Origin: an uncultured Collinsella sp.
GTDB lineage: Bacteria; Actinomycetota; Coriobacteriia; Coriobacteriales; Coriobacteriaceae
Direction of reading: 5' to 3'
Assembly (NCBI GenBank): GCA_900766165.1
Contig: CAAFUK010000116.1
Span: 1 to 12,834, forward strand
Length of the DNA: 12,834 nucleotides
Shown one piece after another: positions 1 through 7,718 of the stretch. The notes under the pieces were generated by a model. The model did no database searches. It was not told the origin of the DNA and saw only the letters and a list, made by a program, of their open reading frames with translations. The position numbers were made by a program, and so were the translations under genes. Position 1 is the first letter of the stretch. Each line of letters begins with the position of its first letter.

Positions 1-79
1 GAGGGGCCTCGGGGGCGTTCGGCTAGCTGCGGGAACGTCCTATCCGCTCAATGTGTTCGGCTGAGATCGGAAATCAACC
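1..79. other. Left edge, no assignable gene
   Basis: This GC-rich stretch carries stop codons in all three + frames by about position 170. Short + strand frames close here, one at 24-26 and another at 61-63. It could hold the last codons of an upstream gene, but there is too little sequence to identify one and no motif is recognisable. Confidence 0.3.
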
Positions 80-145
80 GGACAGACTTAAATGACCAGT
101 CTTTGGGGACCTTCTTAGTTTAAGGCTGGTCATTTAAGTCTGTCC
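80..145. repeat. 20-bp perfect inverted repeat (REP-like element)
   Basis: Two perfectly complementary 20-base arms lie at 80-99 and 126-145, separated by a 26-base spacer. The spacer contains GGGGAC (105-110), which could alternatively pair with GTCCCC (142-147). No T-tract follows, so it is not a normal intrinsic terminator. The GTCTGTCCCC core resembles short palindromes that I recall near REP-associated tyrosine transposases in other bacteria; that link is inference. No transposase gene is next to it. It lies about 45 bases before the likely metK -10 box. Confidence 0.7.
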
Positions 146-190
146 CCAATGAGTAGGTGCGGAAAGGGTGTGAATGTTTGATTTACGCGC

Positions 191-196
191 TATGAT
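191..196 (+). promoter_or_regulatory. Putative -10 box for metK
   Basis: TATGAT at 191-196 is one base from the consensus -10 hexamer. No good -35 hexamer is found 16-18 bases upstream, so the promoter is weakly supported. If used, it would give a leader of roughly 60 bases containing a 7-bp hairpin (CCCGGCG 215-221 with CGCCGGG 235-241). The leader shows no S-box or other SAM riboswitch architecture. Confidence 0.4.
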
Positions 197-251
197 GTGC
201 CCTTGCATAGAGAGCCCGGCGGAATGGTAACGGTCGCCGGGACACGTTTTT

Positions 252-259
252 GAAAGGGG
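252..259 (+). promoter_or_regulatory. Ribosome binding site that sets the metK start
   Basis: GAAAGGGG lies five bases before ATG 265. The alternative in-frame TTG at 250 has no suitable purine-rich site upstream and would place this site inside the coding region, so the ATG is preferred. Confidence 0.75.
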
Positions 260-264
260 CTATC

Positions 265-1545
<1,281 letters not shown>

Positions 1546-1582
1546 GCCAACGGCAAAAGCTGCAACCAAATATTGACGCACC

Positions 1583-1620
1583 AAAAGAAGTACCGGCCCC
1601 AACCGGTACTTCTTTTTTAT
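1583..1620 (+). terminator. Intrinsic terminator of metK
   Basis: A perfect 14-bp stem (1583-1596 with 1603-1616) with a 6-base CCCCAA loop runs into a T-rich tail (TTCTTTTTTAT). The A-rich 5' foot pairs with the T-tract, so it could also work weakly on the other strand. It lies 38 bases after the metK stop. Confidence 0.93.
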
Positions 1621-1635
1621 TTAAAGGTGGTGAAG

Positions 1636-1728
1636 ATGAGCCGACCTGGGACATGGAATAGGCCACAGGCCGATAAATTTCGCAGCAGAGCGACTCCAAC
1701 CATGTATCCTAAGTTCCGAGGGCTTTAG
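1636..1728 (+). CDS. Possible 30-codon leader ORF upstream of the serine dehydratase gene
   Basis: A short frame begins MSRPGTWNRPQ and ends PKFRGL before TAG 1726-1728. AAAGGTGG (1623-1630) precedes its ATG by five bases and could serve as a ribosome binding site. The stop codon falls inside the left arm of the large inverted repeat that starts at 1713, a position where a translating ribosome would interfere with folding. Against a classical amino-acid attenuator, only two of its 30 residues are serine, and five are arginine. It matches nothing I recognise and may be chance. It directly follows the metK terminator, so a promoter between about 1620 and 1635 would be needed, and none is evident. 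Confidence 0.2.
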   Translation: MSRPGTWNRPQADKFRSRATPTMYPKFRGL

Positions 1729-1833
1729 TATTTGGTCGATCGCGAGTTCCGCACGAGCCGGAGAGCACTTAATGTGCTCTCCGTGCGAGCAGGACTGCCC
1801 GAGCAGGCGACCAAATACTAAAGTCCTCGGAAC
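1713..1833. repeat. 121-bp nested inverted repeat in front of sdaA
   Basis: Outer arms of 26 bases (1713-1738 and 1808-1833) are complementary except for one position, which would be a G-U pair in RNA on the + strand. Inside lies a second perfect 10-bp hairpin (1759-1768 with 1774-1783, loop TTAAT). It is flanked by partly complementary GCAC/GTGC and AGTTCC/GGACT segments, so the whole could fold as one long, bulged hairpin. No target-site duplication is visible at its ends and there is no T-tract after it. It could be a MITE-like insertion, a structured RNA, or a cis-regulatory leader of the downstream gene. I do not recognise it as any named riboswitch family. Confidence 0.85.
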
Positions 1834-1856
1834 GGCGGGACAGAGTATGCCCCGCC
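1834..1856 (+). promoter_or_regulatory. Small hairpin in the sdaA leader
   Basis: GGCGGG (1834-1839) pairs with CCCGCC (1851-1856) across an 11-base loop, directly after the large inverted repeat and 21 bases before the AAGGAG site of sdaA (1878-1883). Placed here it could affect translation initiation, but a 6-bp GC stem in GC-rich DNA may be incidental. Confidence 0.35.
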
Positions 1857-1888
1857 CCTCGGGACGACGGGATGGATAAGGAGCAGCC

Positions 1889-3496
1889 ATGGCAGGCAAG
1901 CCGCAAACACTAGCTACGACCTCGGCATTCGAGATCTTGGGCCCCGTCATGGTCGGCCCCAGCTCCTCGCACACCGCCGGCGCCCTGCGATGCACCCAGG
2001 TGGCCGCGAGCCTGCTCGAGGGCCGCATCACCAAGGTCACCTTTGGCCTGTGGAACTCCTTCGCCCACACCTACCGCGGCCACGGCACCGACCGCGCGCT
2101 CGTCGCAGGCATCCTGGGCCTCGACACCGACGACGAGAACATCAAGCAGGCCTTCGACCTCGCACGCGAGCAGGGTCTGGAGTATCACTTTGACATCAAG
2201 GGCGACGACGCCTCCATCCACCCCAATACCGTCGACATCGACATGGTCGACGACACGGGTGCAACGGCGCAGGTCCGCGGCGAGAGCCTGGGCGGCGGCA
2301 AGATGCGCATCAGCCGCATTAACGGCGTCGGCGTCGACATCTCGGGCATGTACTCCACGCTCTTCGTGGCGCACCAGGACGTCCCCGGCGTGCTCGCCGC
2401 GCTCACGAACCTTCTCGCCTACGCACACGTGAATATCGCCTTCTGCCGCACCTACCGCACCGAAGTGGGCGGCCAGGCCTACTCCGTCTTTGAGACCGAC
2501 GGCGCGCCCGACGACACCGTCGTCCCCATGCTGCGCAAGCTCGACAATGTCGATTACGCGACCTTTATCGAGCTCCCCGGTTCTGCCTCGTCGCTCTCCC
2601 CCGGCGTCTCGGCCAAGGAGATCTTCGACGACGGCGAGCAGCTGCTCGATGCGTGCAAGGAACTGGGGCTCAGCATCGGCGCCATCATGGCCATGCGCGA
2701 GGCGCGTCTGACCGGCGAGACCCACGCCGTCGCCGCCATGCGCCGCGTGCTCGACGTCATGCGCGAAGAGACCACAGCCCCTATCGCAAATCCGCAGCGC
2801 TCGCTCGGCGGACTTATCGGCGGCGAGGCCAAGCTCGTCGAAGCAACCCGCCGCAACGATTTGAGCACGAGCCTGATGGGCACCGTCCAGACCGACGCCG
2901 TGGCCCGCGCGATGGCCGTGCTCGAGCGCTCCGCCACGATGGGAGTGATCGTCGCCGCCCCCACGGCAGGCTCCGCGGGTGTCGTGCCCGGCTGCGTGCT
3001 GGCGCTCGCCGATCACCTTCAGCTCGACGACGAGCAGGTCATGGACGCGCTCTACTGCGCAGCCGCCATCGGCCTCAACCTCACCACAAGCGCCTGCGTT
3101 GCCGGCGCCGAGGGCGGCTGCCAGGCCGAGGTGGGAAGCGCCGCCGCCATGGCAGGCGCCGCGCTGGTGCAGATGCTCGGCGGCACGCCCGAGCAGGCGC
3201 TCGACGCCAGTTCCATCGCGCTGAGTAATCTGCTGGGTCTCGTTTGCGACCCCGTCGGTGGCCTCGTGGAGGTGCCCTGCCAAAACCGCAACGCCATCGG
3301 CGTGGCAGCGGCCTTTAGCTCTGCACAACTCGCCCTCGCAGGCATTAAGAGCTTGGTGCCGTTTGACCAGATGGCACACGTCATGCTCTCGGTGGGTCAC
3401 GCGTTGCCGGCCACGCTGCGCGAGACGGCAAAGGGCGGCATCGCGCAGGCTCCGGCCGCACTTTCGGCCTGTGCAAAATGCGGTGTGTGCGGATAG
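1889..3496 (+). CDS. sdaA: L-serine dehydratase, single-chain, iron-sulfur dependent, with ACT domain
   Basis: The product deaminates L-serine to pyruvate and ammonia using an oxygen-sensitive [4Fe-4S] cluster in the cytoplasm. The 535 residues fuse the beta part, an ACT-like domain and the alpha catalytic part. The beta part carries GPVMVGPSSSHTAG at 18-31, and the ACT-like domain spans about 155-228. The alpha part runs from about 245 to the end and includes AAPTAGSAGVVPG. Cys411 (GGCQAE), Cys453 and Cys464 (CDPVGGLVEVPC) match in spacing the three cluster ligands known for the E. coli and Legionella enzymes. The penultimate Cys534 matches the tail cysteine that caps the cluster in the Legionella structure. 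The tail is unusual in having three cysteines, as CAKCGVCG. The start is ATG 1889, five bases after AAGGAG. The gene is preceded by a highly structured region and followed by its own terminator, so it appears monocistronic. Confidence 0.95.
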   Translation: MAGKPQTLATTSAFEILGPVMVGPSSSHTAGALRCTQVAASLLEGRITKVTFGLWNSFAHTYRGHGTDRALVAGILGLDTDDENIKQAFDLAREQGLEYHFDIKGDDASIHPNTVDIDMVDDTGATAQVRGESLGGGKMRISRINGVGVDISGMYSTLFVAHQDVPGVLAALTNLLAYAHVNIAFCRTYRTEVGGQAYSVFETDGAPDDTVVPMLRKLDNVDYATFIELPGSASSLSPGVSAKEIFDDGEQLLDACKELGLSIGAIMAMREARLTGETHAVAAMRRVLDVMREETTAPIANPQRSLGGLIGGEAKLVEATRRNDLSTSLMGTVQTDAVARAMAVLERSATMGVIVAAPTAGSAGVVPGCVLALADHLQLDDEQVMDALYCAAAIGLNLTTSACVAGAEGGCQAEVGSAAAMAGAALVQMLGGTPEQALDASSIALSNLLGLVCDPVGGLVEVPCQNRNAIGVAAAFSSAQLALAGIKSLVPFDQMAHVMLSVGHALPATLRETAKGGIAQAPAALSACAKCGVCG

Positions 3497-3510
3497 CGAC
3501 AAAGAACGAC

Positions 3511-3543
3511 TCAAAGGTGGGACAAATGTCCCACCTCTTTTGA
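3511..3543 (+). terminator. Intrinsic terminator of sdaA
   Basis: AGGTGGGAC (3515-3523) pairs perfectly with GTCCCACCT (3528-3536) around an AAAT loop. Flanking TCAAA (3511-3515) and TTTGA (3539-3543) extend the symmetry. The tail is CTTTTG, so the U-tract is short. It starts 15 bases after the sdaA stop. Confidence 0.85.
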
Positions 3544-3582
3544 ATGCCACCGTTTCCGTACCACAAACAGCAGGGCAATCGC

Positions 3583-3588
3583 TATAAT
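3583..3588 (+). promoter_or_regulatory. Putative -10 box for the L,D-transpeptidase gene
   Basis: A perfect TATAAT lies 58 bases before the chosen start codon and just after the sdaA terminator. No clear -35 hexamer is seen at 17 bases (ACCACA occupies that place). It is probably a real promoter because the upstream gene is terminated and this gene needs its own start signal. Confidence 0.5.
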
Positions 3589-3645
3589 GCAAGCCCAGTA
3601 AAAACACGATGAACCGCAAGGCGAAAATCGAAGGATATGCATACG

Positions 3646-5379
3646 ATGTCGCAAAACGATCGAACTCAACTGATTCCCGATCCGCAGCAGCCGAGCAGGC
3701 ACACCGGCGGCGTTCAGTCACCGCGTCCTATCGCGCCGAGCCACGGTCAGCAGCGTGGTGCGGCAAACGCTTCCCAACGCCCGAACCAACAGCGACAGCA
3801 GCGTCAACAACGTCAGCAGCGCCAGGCAAACGGCAATGCGCCCAAGCAGCCCCCCACGCACGCTCGAGGCGATCGTGGCCCCGCGCGCAAACCCGCCGAG
3901 AACAATAAGTCGGGCAAAAAGACGACGCTCTTTGTCGTCCTGGGTCTAATCGTCATTGTCTATATCGTAGGCGTCGTAGCATTTTCGCAGGTAGCCTACC
4001 CCAACACCACCATCGCCGGCGTCGATGTCTCGTTCTCCAACGCTTCGTCTGCCGCCACCAAGGTCAACTCGGCTTGGAAGCACTATAAGCTCACCGTGAC
4101 AGGCGATGACTTTAGCTGGACCTATCAGCCCGAGTCCGATGAACCCATCGTCGACGGTGAAGCTGCTGCAAAAGAAATCATCAACCACAACGAAGCCTTT
4201 ATTTGGCCGGTCCGCCTTGTGGAATCCTTAAGCGGCAAGACCAAAACAACTGCTACCTCCAACGAAGTCGATCTTGATCAAGACGTCGACCTGTCCATGC
4301 TTTCCGACACCTTTGACCAAAAGAAGTTTGAGAAGGATCTGGGCGCCGCCATCGACGAGTTTAACGAAGGACGTTCGGGCACGTTCGAGGCCAATAGCTC
4401 CTATGACGAGCAAGCGGGCAAGTTTACCGTCGAGAAGGCGCGCTCCAACGAAAAACTCAACCGCGAGCATGTCATTAAATATGCCGAGCTCGAGCTCGCC
4501 TCGCTGGCCGAGACCGTAGATCTTTCCAAGCTCGGCAACGATGCCTATGAGCCACTCAATGGAACGCTGACCGATGATCAGATTCAGGCCGCATGCGATG
4601 CCGCCAACAACTTCCTGGGCGTCAACGTGACCCTCAAGCTCAACGGCGAGGATGCCGGTAAGGTTGATGGCAGCTCCGTGTTGCAGTGGATCAGCTTTGC
4701 CGATCCGGCCAACCCCACGCTCGATACGTCGCAGATCAGCAGCTGGGCAGCCGAACTCGCCAACGGCTTTAATACCGTGGGCTCCACTCGTTGGTGGACG
4801 CGCGCCGATGGCAAGCAGTGCGCCGTCGAAGGCGGCGACTTTGGTTGGTCCATCGACAGCAGCTCGCTCGCCAAGCAGGTCGAGGACGCCATTAACAACA
4901 AGCAGACCGGAGAAATCGAGATCAAGTACTCCCAGAAGGCCGACACCTTTACCGCAAAGGGAGAGCCCGACTGGAAGGCGTATATCGACGTCGACTTGTC
5001 CGAACAGCACGCGCGCTACTATGACGAGAGCGGAAATATCGTTTGGGAGGCCAACTTTATCTCGGGCAAGCCGGGCGAGGACGCCACCCCCGAAGGCGTG
5101 TGGCAGATCAACAGCAACGACGGCGGCAGTACCCTGATCGGAGCCAAGGACCCCGAGACCGGTAAGCCCAAATACGAAAGCCCGGTGAGCTACTGGATGC
5201 CGTTCGAGGGCAATATGATCGGCTTCCACGATGCCACCTGGCAAAACGACAAGAGCTTCGATAATGCCGAGTCGTACAAGTGGTGCGGCAGCCACGGTTG
5301 CATCAACCTGCGCCTGGCAGACGCCAAGGCACTTCACGACTGCATCAAAGTCGGCCTGTGCGTGGTTGTCCACTCGTAG
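3646..5379 (+). CDS. Membrane-anchored L,D-transpeptidase (YkuD domain)
   Basis: This cell-wall enzyme should form 3-3 peptide cross-links or attach groups to peptidoglycan, using an active-site cysteine outside the membrane. The 577-residue product has a cytoplasmic, Gln/Arg/Pro-rich tail (about 1-90) with four QQR triplets at 48-59. One transmembrane helix follows at about 92-114, with a positively charged stretch (KSGKK) before it. A long extracellular region of the PG_binding_4 type spans roughly 120-440. The catalytic YkuD domain occupies about 446-577 and contains GFH528, then the signature SHGC with Cys552, followed by INLR (Arg556). Start: ATG 3646 lies 10 bases after GAAGGA (3630-3635); the in-frame ATG at 3637 is too close to that site. 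No beta-lactamase or other partner is adjacent. The downstream exporter operon is separated by 132 bases and may or may not be co-transcribed. Confidence 0.93.
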   Translation: MSQNDRTQLIPDPQQPSRHTGGVQSPRPIAPSHGQQRGAANASQRPNQQRQQRQQRQQRQANGNAPKQPPTHARGDRGPARKPAENNKSGKKTTLFVVLGLIVIVYIVGVVAFSQVAYPNTTIAGVDVSFSNASSAATKVNSAWKHYKLTVTGDDFSWTYQPESDEPIVDGEAAAKEIINHNEAFIWPVRLVESLSGKTKTTATSNEVDLDQDVDLSMLSDTFDQKKFEKDLGAAIDEFNEGRSGTFEANSSYDEQAGKFTVEKARSNEKLNREHVIKYAELELASLAETVDLSKLGNDAYEPLNGTLTDDQIQAACDAANNFLGVNVTLKLNGEDAGKVDGSSVLQWISFADPANPTLDTSQISSWAAELANGFNTVGSTRWWTRADGKQCAVEGGDFGWSIDSSSLAKQVEDAINNKQTGEIEIKYSQKADTFTAKGEPDWKAYIDVDLSEQHARYYDESGNIVWEANFISGKPGEDATPEGVWQINSNDGGSTLIGAKDPETGKPKYESPVSYWMPFEGNMIGFHDATWQNDKSFDNAESYKWCGSHGCINLRLADAKALHDCIKVGLCVVVHS

Positions 5380-5447
5380 TGCAACGCGCGCATTCCTACA
5401 ACGTGGAACCGCTGCGACCAATCTAACAGTTCCGAAAGAAACCGTCC

Positions 5448-5477
5448 TATGCGCCCGCCCCAACCGGTGGGCGCATA
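5448..5477. repeat. Inverted repeat touching a -10 box
   Basis: TATGCGCCCGCC (5448-5459) and GGTGGGCGCATA (5466-5477) form a 12-bp stem with one G-U pair and a CCAACC loop. There is no T-tract after it, so it is at best a poor terminator for the transpeptidase gene. Its right end overlaps the TATAAT at 5476-5481 by two bases, so it could instead be an operator or a 5' mRNA hairpin of the exporter operon. Confidence 0.6.
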
Positions 5478-5481
5478 TAAT
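5476..5481 (+). promoter_or_regulatory. Putative -10 box for the exporter operon
   Basis: A perfect TATAAT lies 30 bases before ATG 5512. The position 17 bases upstream (GCCCGC) is not -35-like and is inside the inverted repeat. The promoter may therefore be activator-dependent, or the match may be chance. Confidence 0.35.
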
Positions 5482-5511
5482 TATCGAGGTTCTTTCTATA
5501 AAGGAGACGCT

Positions 5512-6945
5512 ATGCCGAATGTCCCCACCATCACCCCGGGCGCGGATGATACCGAGCGCACGCCCGAAGATGCCACCGAAACGATTCCTCTGATTACAAA
5601 CGCGCACACCGACAAGCAGAGCGGACGCACGAACGATACGGTCGAGATTTCCGATGAAGAGGCATATGCCAAGCTCAAGGCAAAACGCGCCGAACGTCGA
5701 CGCAAAAAGCTGATTCGACGCGGTATTGCCGCCGGCGTCGTAGGTGCCATCGCGCTCATTGCCATTGTCGCTACCCTGGTTCTCAATGCGCAGCCACAGG
5801 GAGCTAGCGGGCCTGTGACCGACATGGTGACCGAGGGCACGTTTACCACAACGGTCGAGGCGAAAGGCCAGCTCAAACCCATTTCGTCCTCAGTGGTCTC
5901 CCCTTCTGTCGACGGCACGGTCGATTCGATTAACGTGCAGGCAGGCCAATCCGTCAGCGAGGGCGACGTGCTTATGACCATTAAAAACGACGAGCTCGAT
6001 CGCAACGTTGCCGAGGCGCAGCGTGCAGTTGCAGCCGCCCAGGAAGACCTCACCAACGCGCAGAAAGCCGCCGCTGTCGCGCAGGCCACCCCAACGACGG
6101 ACGTCGATGGAGCTTCCGCAGCGGCTGGCGTCTCTGACGCATCAGCGGACACGAACGCCGTATCGGCCGCGCAGCGCAGCCTCGCTTCGGCCCAGGCAAA
6201 CCTAGACCAGGCGAACGCCAAGGCCGCCAGTCGCACGGTCACGGCCCCGAGCTCGGGTAGCATCGTGGAGCTTAACGCCAAGGTGGGCGCCACGGTAACA
6301 GGCGGCATGATCATGGGCGAAAGCGATACGAGCGGCGGCAAGCAGTGCATGCAGATCGCCGACCTATCCAAGATGAAGGTGACCGTGCAGGTGGGCGAAA
6401 AGGACATCGCCAAGATCGCCGTTGGGCAGAGCGCCAACGTCACGTATCCCGCGTTTCCCGATATCGTGAGCCAGGGAACCGTCACGGCTATCGCGTCGGT
6501 GGCAAACTCCGACGCCGCCAACGGCGGCGGCAGCGTGACCTTTAACGTCGACATCCTCATCGAGGCGCCCGACGCGCGCCTGAAGCCGGGCATGACGGCC
6601 GAGGTCTCGGTGGTGACCGAGCAGCTCGACGACGTGGTGATGGTGCCGACGATGGCGCTCATGACCGAAGACGGCGAACACTATTACGTCAACGTGGCAA
6701 CCGATGACGAGGGAAAGCAAACCCGCCGCGTCAAGGTGACCGTCGTGACGCAAAACGACAACGAAACCGTAGTCGGCAAGACACAGGTCAAGCGCGACGA
6801 CCAGGGCAACGAGATCAACCCCAACGTGCCGGTTACCAAGCTGCGCGATGGTGACGCCCTCGTCATGGACACCGGAGCGGACGCAACGGCTGACGGCGGC
6901 TACAGCGCGGATTCGGGCAGTATGTCTGCCGATGAGGACATGTAA
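5512..6945 (+). CDS. HlyD/MacA-type membrane-fusion (adaptor) subunit of an ABC exporter
   Basis: This is the extracytoplasmic adaptor that works with the ATPase and permease encoded directly downstream. The 477-residue product has an acidic, disordered cytoplasmic N-terminus (1-50), then a strongly basic stretch (KAKRAERRRKKLIRR, about 56-70). A transmembrane helix covers about 71-93. It then has a split barrel-sandwich (lipoyl-like) domain (about 120-160 and 240-282) around an Ala/Gln-rich alpha-helical hairpin (about 163-238). A beta-barrel with the typical RLKPGMTAEV segment (356-365) and a membrane-proximal domain follow, ending in an acidic Gly/Ser tail. The hairpin is short and interrupted by an Ala/Ser/Thr linker, as expected without an outer-membrane partner. 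Start: ATG 5512, five bases after AAGGAG (5501-5506). The closest known arrangement is YknX with YknY and YknZ of Bacillus subtilis; that comparison is by architecture only. Confidence 0.92.
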   Translation: MPNVPTITPGADDTERTPEDATETIPLITNAHTDKQSGRTNDTVEISDEEAYAKLKAKRAERRRKKLIRRGIAAGVVGAIALIAIVATLVLNAQPQGASGPVTDMVTEGTFTTTVEAKGQLKPISSSVVSPSVDGTVDSINVQAGQSVSEGDVLMTIKNDELDRNVAEAQRAVAAAQEDLTNAQKAAAVAQATPTTDVDGASAAAGVSDASADTNAVSAAQRSLASAQANLDQANAKAASRTVTAPSSGSIVELNAKVGATVTGGMIMGESDTSGGKQCMQIADLSKMKVTVQVGEKDIAKIAVGQSANVTYPAFPDIVSQGTVTAIASVANSDAANGGGSVTFNVDILIEAPDARLKPGMTAEVSVVTEQLDDVVMVPTMALMTEDGEHYYVNVATDDEGKQTRRVKVTVVTQNDNETVVGKTQVKRDDQGNEINPNVPVTKLRDGDALVMDTGADATADGGYSADSGSMSADEDM

Positions 6946-7718
6946 TGCGTCCCGTTATCGACATCCGCAACGTGCACCGCATCTTTGAGAGCGAGGCAGG
7001 TTGCGCCCACATCCTGCACAACGTGAGCCTGGCGGTAAATCCCGGCGAATTCGTCGCTATCACTGGCCCCTCGGGTTCGGGCAAATCAACGCTCATGAAC
7101 ATCCTAGGCTGCCTGGATAAGCCGACGGCAGGCGACTATTACCTGCAAGGGGTCAACGTGGCCGAGCTCGATGATGACGAGCTCACCGAAGTTCGCGCCC
7201 TGAGCATTGGCTTTGTCTTTCAGAGCTTCAACCTGCTGCCGCGACTGTCGGTTATCGAAAACGTCATGCTGCCGCTGGCCTACACCAATGTGCCCCGTAG
7301 CCAGCGCGAACTGCGCGCCGTGCACGCGCTGCAGGCTGTCACGCTGCCCGTTGACCACTGGGACCACCGCATATCCGAGCTCTCGGGCGGCCAGATGCAG
7401 CGTGTCGCCATCGCACGCGCCCTCGTCAATGACCCGCCCATCATTCTGGCCGACGAGCCGACGGGAAACCTTGACTCCGCCACCGGAGCGCTTGTGATGG
7501 AGACCTTCCATAGACTTCAGGAGCGCGGCAAAACCATCGTGCTTATCACACATGACCCCGGCATCGCCGCCGAGGCCGACCGTGCCGTGACCATCCGCGA
7601 CGGTCGCATTCACGACGGCGCGTATATTCCACATGCACCGCGGACCCTACGCAGCGCTGTAGATAACCTGCCCATGATTTCCGCCTCCGCCAACCCGCCG
7701 AAAGGAGTGGTGGCATGA
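6945..7718 (+). CDS. ABC transporter ATP-binding protein (LolD/MacB/YknY type)
   Basis: This cytoplasmic ATPase powers the exporter. All nucleotide-binding motifs are intact in the 257-residue product: Walker A GPSGSGKST (41-49), Q-loop FVFQSFNLLPRLS (Gln93), signature LSGGQMQR (146-153), Walker B IILADEPTGNLD (166-177, catalytic Glu171) and the H-loop His203 in LITHD. The FNLLPRLSVIENV and DEPTGNLDS wording is typical of the LolD/MacB subfamily. Its ATG shares one base with the stop codon of the adaptor gene (TAATG), so translation is coupled; GAGGA at 6935-6939 is a modest ribosome binding site. A C-terminal extension of about 35 residues after the core domain has no recognised motif. Confidence 0.96.
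   Translation: MRPVIDIRNVHRIFESEAGCAHILHNVSLAVNPGEFVAITGPSGSGKSTLMNILGCLDKPTAGDYYLQGVNVAELDDDELTEVRALSIGFVFQSFNLLPRLSVIENVMLPLAYTNVPRSQRELRAVHALQAVTLPVDHWDHRISELSGGQMQRVAIARALVNDPPIILADEPTGNLDSATGALVMETFHRLQERGKTIVLITHDPGIAAEADRAVTIRDGRIHDGAYIPHAPRTLRSAVDNLPMISASANPPKGVVA

Noticed and set aside
148..264. SAM riboswitch upstream of metK
   Set aside because: The leader is short and holds only one 7-bp hairpin. No SAM-I, SAM-II/V or SAM-IV type core or terminator/antiterminator pair can be drawn.
1910..3721. 603-codon open frame on the - strand opposite sdaA
   Set aside because: It is a shadow created by the codon bias of sdaA. The translation is rich in His, Gly, Asp and Ala with no domain, and the + strand protein has all family motifs.
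5380..5511. Peptide or immunity gene for the exporter between the transpeptidase and the adaptor
   Set aside because: The 132 bases contain no ORF with a start, ribosome binding site and plausible peptide, only the palindrome and promoter-like sequence.
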